A stretch of DNA of 64,000 nucleotides from Diploscapter coronatus (taxonomy: Eukaryota; Nematoda; Chromadorea; Rhabditida; Rhabditidae): positions 32,627,249 through 32,691,248 of the forward strand of contig OZ038423.1 in assembly GCA_964036155.1 (NCBI GenBank), in the 5' to 3' direction. Below, piece by piece: positions 60,390 to 64,000 of this stretch (the stretch's first letter is position 1; every line of letters begins with the position of its first letter). The notes beneath the pieces were generated by a model. The model did no database searches, was not told where the DNA came from, and saw only the letters and a list, made by a program, of their open reading frames with translations. Position numbers and translations under genes: made by a program.

Positions 60390-61182
60390 ATTTCCTGACT
60401 TTCTCCCCACCAAGTGGGACTGTTTGTTCCCAATCCAAAATCGTTCCTACTGCTTGATCTTATCGATCGCCTGAATGAATCGATTTGCACAAAAACAAAT
60501 ACCAAAGTGCACTTTAAAAAGCGAGATATTTCGCAACGAAATTACGACGAAAATTCGCAAAATTATAAAAGGAAAAATACGAAAATTTTATTTTCGAGCA
60601 TGTGAGATTGAGAAAATGTCGAGAAAAAAATAAATCGAAAAGATAAAAAAATTTTGAAGCAGGCCTGGCCGCCCATTACCTAGCGACAAAAGAAGGACGA
60701 GTTCCGCCCATTTTTCTAAAACAACCACCAATCTGCAATATGAATGCACAGTGAAGAAGTCGTGTCAAGAGACACTGATAGAGTTAGAGAGTGTGAAAGA
60801 CACTTTTGAGAGGTCGTAAAAATTTAGGATATTTAGAGGAGAGTTTCAAACTAGGAAATTAAATAATATAAGGTTAAAACGGGATGTAAACTAGAGGAGA
60901 ATCATAAGTCTTCAAAATGTTATGCTAATTTTCTTCTGATAAAAAATTTAGCCAAGGCTTTCGACATTCTTATGCGGAATGTCTCTTAAATGATAAGCCA
61001 TGTGTTAGGAATCGATTTAGTCTGATAAAAATTGTGAAGCATCAATTTAGTAGTTTTATTCTCCTTTCTTCAATGATCAATTTAAAACTCACTAATTGCA
61101 GACTTTCTCATTCAATCAATACTCTTTTACTATTTCCATTTTGAAATAATACTATTCTGGTTGTTTAGGTCTCTTAACAAAG
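60390..61182. promoter_or_regulatory. Divergent promoter region, PAT1 (-) and F-box/kelch gene (+)
   Basis: 793 bp between two oppositely oriented start codons, so it holds both promoters. No specific element could be fixed. TTGTTTAG about 15 bp before the plus-strand ATG would suit a splice or trans-splice acceptor. Confidence 0.4.
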
Positions 61183-63556
61183 ATGCTAGCCAATTTACCA
61201 GTCGAAATTATATTGTTGATCTGCGAATATCCCGAATTCAAAGATCTGGGACAATTGGCCCGGACTAATAAACGAATGATGCAAATAGTCAAGAGATATC
61301 TGCCGATAGCGCTCGTGCTCGAGAGGAAAACTTTATTCTATCGTAGAAAAATATTTCTTGTGTGTGCGAAAATTAATTTTAGTATTTAGTATTTTATGAA
61401 AACAACTATGTTAGCGAAGGAAAAATTGGCCTATTTGATTCGCATACTAATTCTGTTGAGCAGATTGCAAAATTTAGTACCTGTTTAAGTTCATACCAAG
61501 TAGCAACAACAAAAGATAAAGTAGATTATTTTATTTGGCATTGCCAATTTTGTAAATTTAGATTTTCGCATTGGACAGTAAAAAAGAACTCTTTGAAATC
61601 TTTGACCTGAATATTCGACAAATCACTCGAGGTAACATTGTAAAAGCCAATAGATTGGTTTAATTTTATTGCATTCTTTACAGGGCCAGATCCTCCTGAA
61701 TGGCGTAATGGTGCATCTGTGGCTTATTTCAAAAACAAATTGTATTATGTGGGTGGATATAGGAATCGAGTTGATGTAAGAAGATCGAATGAAAGTCCAT
61801 GAAATAATTTATTCAGATCTTAATAGATGGAGAATGGCAAACAGGACCTACATTTCCTCTTCCAACTGGTGAATCTCGAACAATAACATGTGATGAAATT
61901 TTATACGGTCATATTATAGCATATTCATTATTGTAATTATGGATATTCAGTTATTGATGGAATAAGTAGCCAAAAGATATATCGATTATCAGACGATGAA
62001 CGAGAATGGATTGAAATCGGAGAGATTCCAGAAAGACTAGATTATTTCGGAGTTGCATCGCTAAATGGAAAAATTTACATAACTGGAGGATGGAAGTCAT
62101 TAATTTTGTATGATAAATAATGCATCATTATATATTTAGTTATCCTAATAGTGTATTCAAATCCTGTCTGTGTTTCGAACCCTCAGCTCCAGTTGATAAT
62201 CGAATTTCTCGAATCGCTGATATGAATTATGCAAGAAAGGGTCATTCGCTCATTGTCGCTAACGGGAAGTTGTATGCAATTGGAGGGTGAGTTGAGATTT
62301 TGCATATCTTTATACCAAATATTTGTTTACTTAGAGTTCAAAAAACATTTATATCGTGGGAAAATTTTTGCAATTCAATCGAGGAATACGATCCACAAAC
62401 GAATGAATGGCGAGAAATCGGAGAAATTAATTCGCATAAAATTTTATTTTATCGTAAGAAATTATGTTGAAAGCTAAGTAAGAGACCTTGAAACGATTCG
62501 TAATAATTTAGTTTGTTATGGAAATAATAATAGTAAATATGAAGGAAGAATATGTTTGTTCAATCCATTTATCTGCTCAGTAGGAGAGATTGAAAAATTC
62601 CACAATTGTTATCGGCCATATAAAGTAGCAACTACACAGAATAAAGTAAATTCTTATGTTCGTTATTTTAAATAATTTCTTAAGCTTCAGATTTTTGCAA
62701 CTAACACAAAGGAACGATTTGAAATATATGACTTGAACACTCGACAGATTTCAAGAGGTCTGCTCAACAAATCCATGAATGATCGATTCAAATAATTTTA
62801 CAGGACCAGATTCTCCTGAATGGCGTGACTATAAATCTGTTGCTTATTTCAAAGAAAAATTATATTATTTGGGTGGATGGAATCCTAATACGAATCGAGT
62901 TGATGTAAGAAGATCGAATGAAAGTCCATGAAATAATTTATTCAGGTTTTAATAGATGGAAAGTGGCAAATAGGACCTGATCTTCCTCGTCAAATTCATC
63001 ATGCTCAAACGATAGCATGCGATCAAATTTTATACGGTCACATTATAGCATATTCATTATTGTAATTAGGGATATTCAGTTATTGGTGGATGGAATAGTA
63101 ATAAGATATATCGATTATCAGACGATGAACTGGAGTGGATTGAAATTGGAGAGATTCCAGAAAAACGAATTTTTTTTGGAGTTATATCGCTAAATGGAAG
63201 AATTTACATAATTGGAGGACAGAAGTCGTTAATTTTGTATGATAAATAATGTATCATTATATATTTAGGGAAGGAAGAGCATCAAAATCCTGTCTGTATT
63301 TCGATCCCTCAGCTCCAGTTGACAGTCGAATTTCTCGAATCGCTGATATGAATTGTGAAAGATTGGATCATTCGCTCATTGTCGCTAACGGGAAATTGTA
63401 TGCAATCGGAGGGTGAGCTAAGATTTTGCATATCTTTATACCAAATATTGTTAACTTAGATTTCAAAAATTGGGATGCAAAAATCTTTGTGGTTCAATCG
63501 AGGAATACGATCCACAAACAGATAATTGGAGAGTAGTGGGAAGAGTAATTAAATAA
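61183..63556 (+). CDS. F-box-like protein with two tandem kelch modules
   Basis: Probably a substrate adaptor of a cullin-RING ubiquitin ligase. Fifteen coding exons: 61183-61342, 61390-61520, 61562-61631, 61684-61775, 61817-61907, 61951-62095, 62140-62286, 62335-62453, 62512-62645, 62691-62757, 62804-62904, 62946-63036, 63080-63224, 63269-63412 and 63460-63556. All phases agree, giving 577 residues. Residues 1-45 resemble an F-box (LPVEIILLICEYPEFKDLGQ). Module 1 (exons 2-8) and module 2 (exons 9-15) each contain kelch-type GG repeats (YYVGGY, YITGGW or YIIGGQ, LYAIGG) and the same EEYDPQT-x-(E/N)-W unit. The modules share all intron positions, and one intron is identical in sequence. Module 2 has no F-box exon. 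It joins module 1 because exon 8 ends in the same TTTTATC/GTA donor as exon 1. The exons could instead be two genes if exon 8 ends at the in-frame TGA near 62468. Confidence 0.82.
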
Positions 63557-64000
63557 TGCAGCTTAATATCATGCACCCTTTTATTTGACATATTATATTT
63601 TATTTGGCGCATTGTATTTTATGAACGTTGTCTTTATTTAACTATTATTCAAAATTTTAATAAAAATGATAAAGACATCTCTCGAAGATATCCAAAAGTG
63701 ATGAGGGATAATTGTAACTGAAATAAATATTCTTAAAAATATTTTATTCCAAAATAAATCTAGGGAGAACTTTCGTCAGACGAAAATAAACTATAAAGGG
63801 TAGATCGCAAGAGCGATATCATAGTTATGATACCAGGTCGCATTATGAAAACTTTTATCAATTACAAGTTAAAGTGAAATTTGTCAAGAAAATATCCAAG
63901 GGCAGGTCGCAAAGGTCTTCTGACGATCGTCTTCCTTATGTTGAAATGTAGAAAACTGTAGAAATCCCTTCAACCATAAGAAAACGTTTGGTTTTGAGAC
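63557..64000. other. 3' flank of the kelch gene
   Basis: AATAAA at 63659-63664, about 105 bp after the stop, is the likely poly(A) signal. Nothing coding seen to the window end. Confidence 0.4.

Noticed and set aside
62436..62470. In-frame stop (TGA near 62468) that would end the kelch gene after module 1.
   Set aside because: A donor at TTTTATC/GTAAG just before it matches the exon 1 donor and restores phase into module 2, which lacks its own start and F-box.
1..64000. tRNA, rRNA, CRISPR arrays, bacterial-type operons.
   Set aside because: No cloverleaf with A and B boxes, rRNA core or regularly spaced direct repeats were found by eye. The genes are intron-bearing and eukaryotic.

Overview
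This is a eukaryotic window, most likely from a nematode other than Caenorhabditis elegans. Genes are compact and intron-dense, with introns of about 40-300 bp. Introns start with GT and mostly end in TTTCAG. Gene spacing looks operon-like, and the gene set includes a Kunitz plus cysteine-repeat secreted protein, a worm-type UDP-glucuronosyltransferase and a Shroom-like protein. I assembled the gene models by hand: joining exons with consistent splice phase gave an open reading frame for every gene listed. Species and exact starts are inference.

Layout. 0.5-26.1 kb, minus strand: a conserved housekeeping block with an NDUFA4-like mitochondrial protein (540-1553), transcription elongation factor TFIIS (4096-6587), WASH complex subunit 4 (7315-11498), the 40S maturation factor TSR1 (11726-16611) and Tudor-SN/SND1 (17597-26146). 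27.1-31.1 kb, plus strand: a secreted multi-Kunitz protein, followed 119 bp later by an unrecognised 281-residue acidic helical protein, probably one operon. 31.2-47.2 kb, plus strand: a long gene-poor stretch, then a Shroom-like cytoskeletal gene with an ASD2-type coiled coil and a 4.9-kb first intron. 48.9-51.0 kb, plus strand: a UDP-glucuronosyltransferase. 52.0-52.6 kb, minus strand: a 79-residue single-pass microprotein. 54.1-60.4 kb, minus strand: the P-body decapping activator PAT1. 61.2-63.6 kb, plus strand: an F-box-like protein with two tandem kelch modules made by a recent internal duplication.

The main structure the genes do not explain is a dense set of short elements with terminal inverted repeats, 55-150 bp long and MITE-like. 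They sit mainly in introns of the minus-strand housekeeping genes. At least three families occur more than once, and one singleton looks like a non-autonomous hAT element with an 8-bp target-site duplication. Many could fold into hairpins in pre-mRNA. Intron style also differs: UGT and F-box/kelch introns are about 40-65 bp, nearly all A/T and end in TTTAG or TTAG, unlike the TTTCAG introns of the housekeeping genes. One SND1 intron uses a GC donor.

The genes do not form one pathway. TSR1 (ribosome maturation), TFIIS (transcription), SND1 and PAT1 (RNA regulation and decay) and WASHC4 (endosomal actin) are independent core functions. I found no tRNA, rRNA or CRISPR array.
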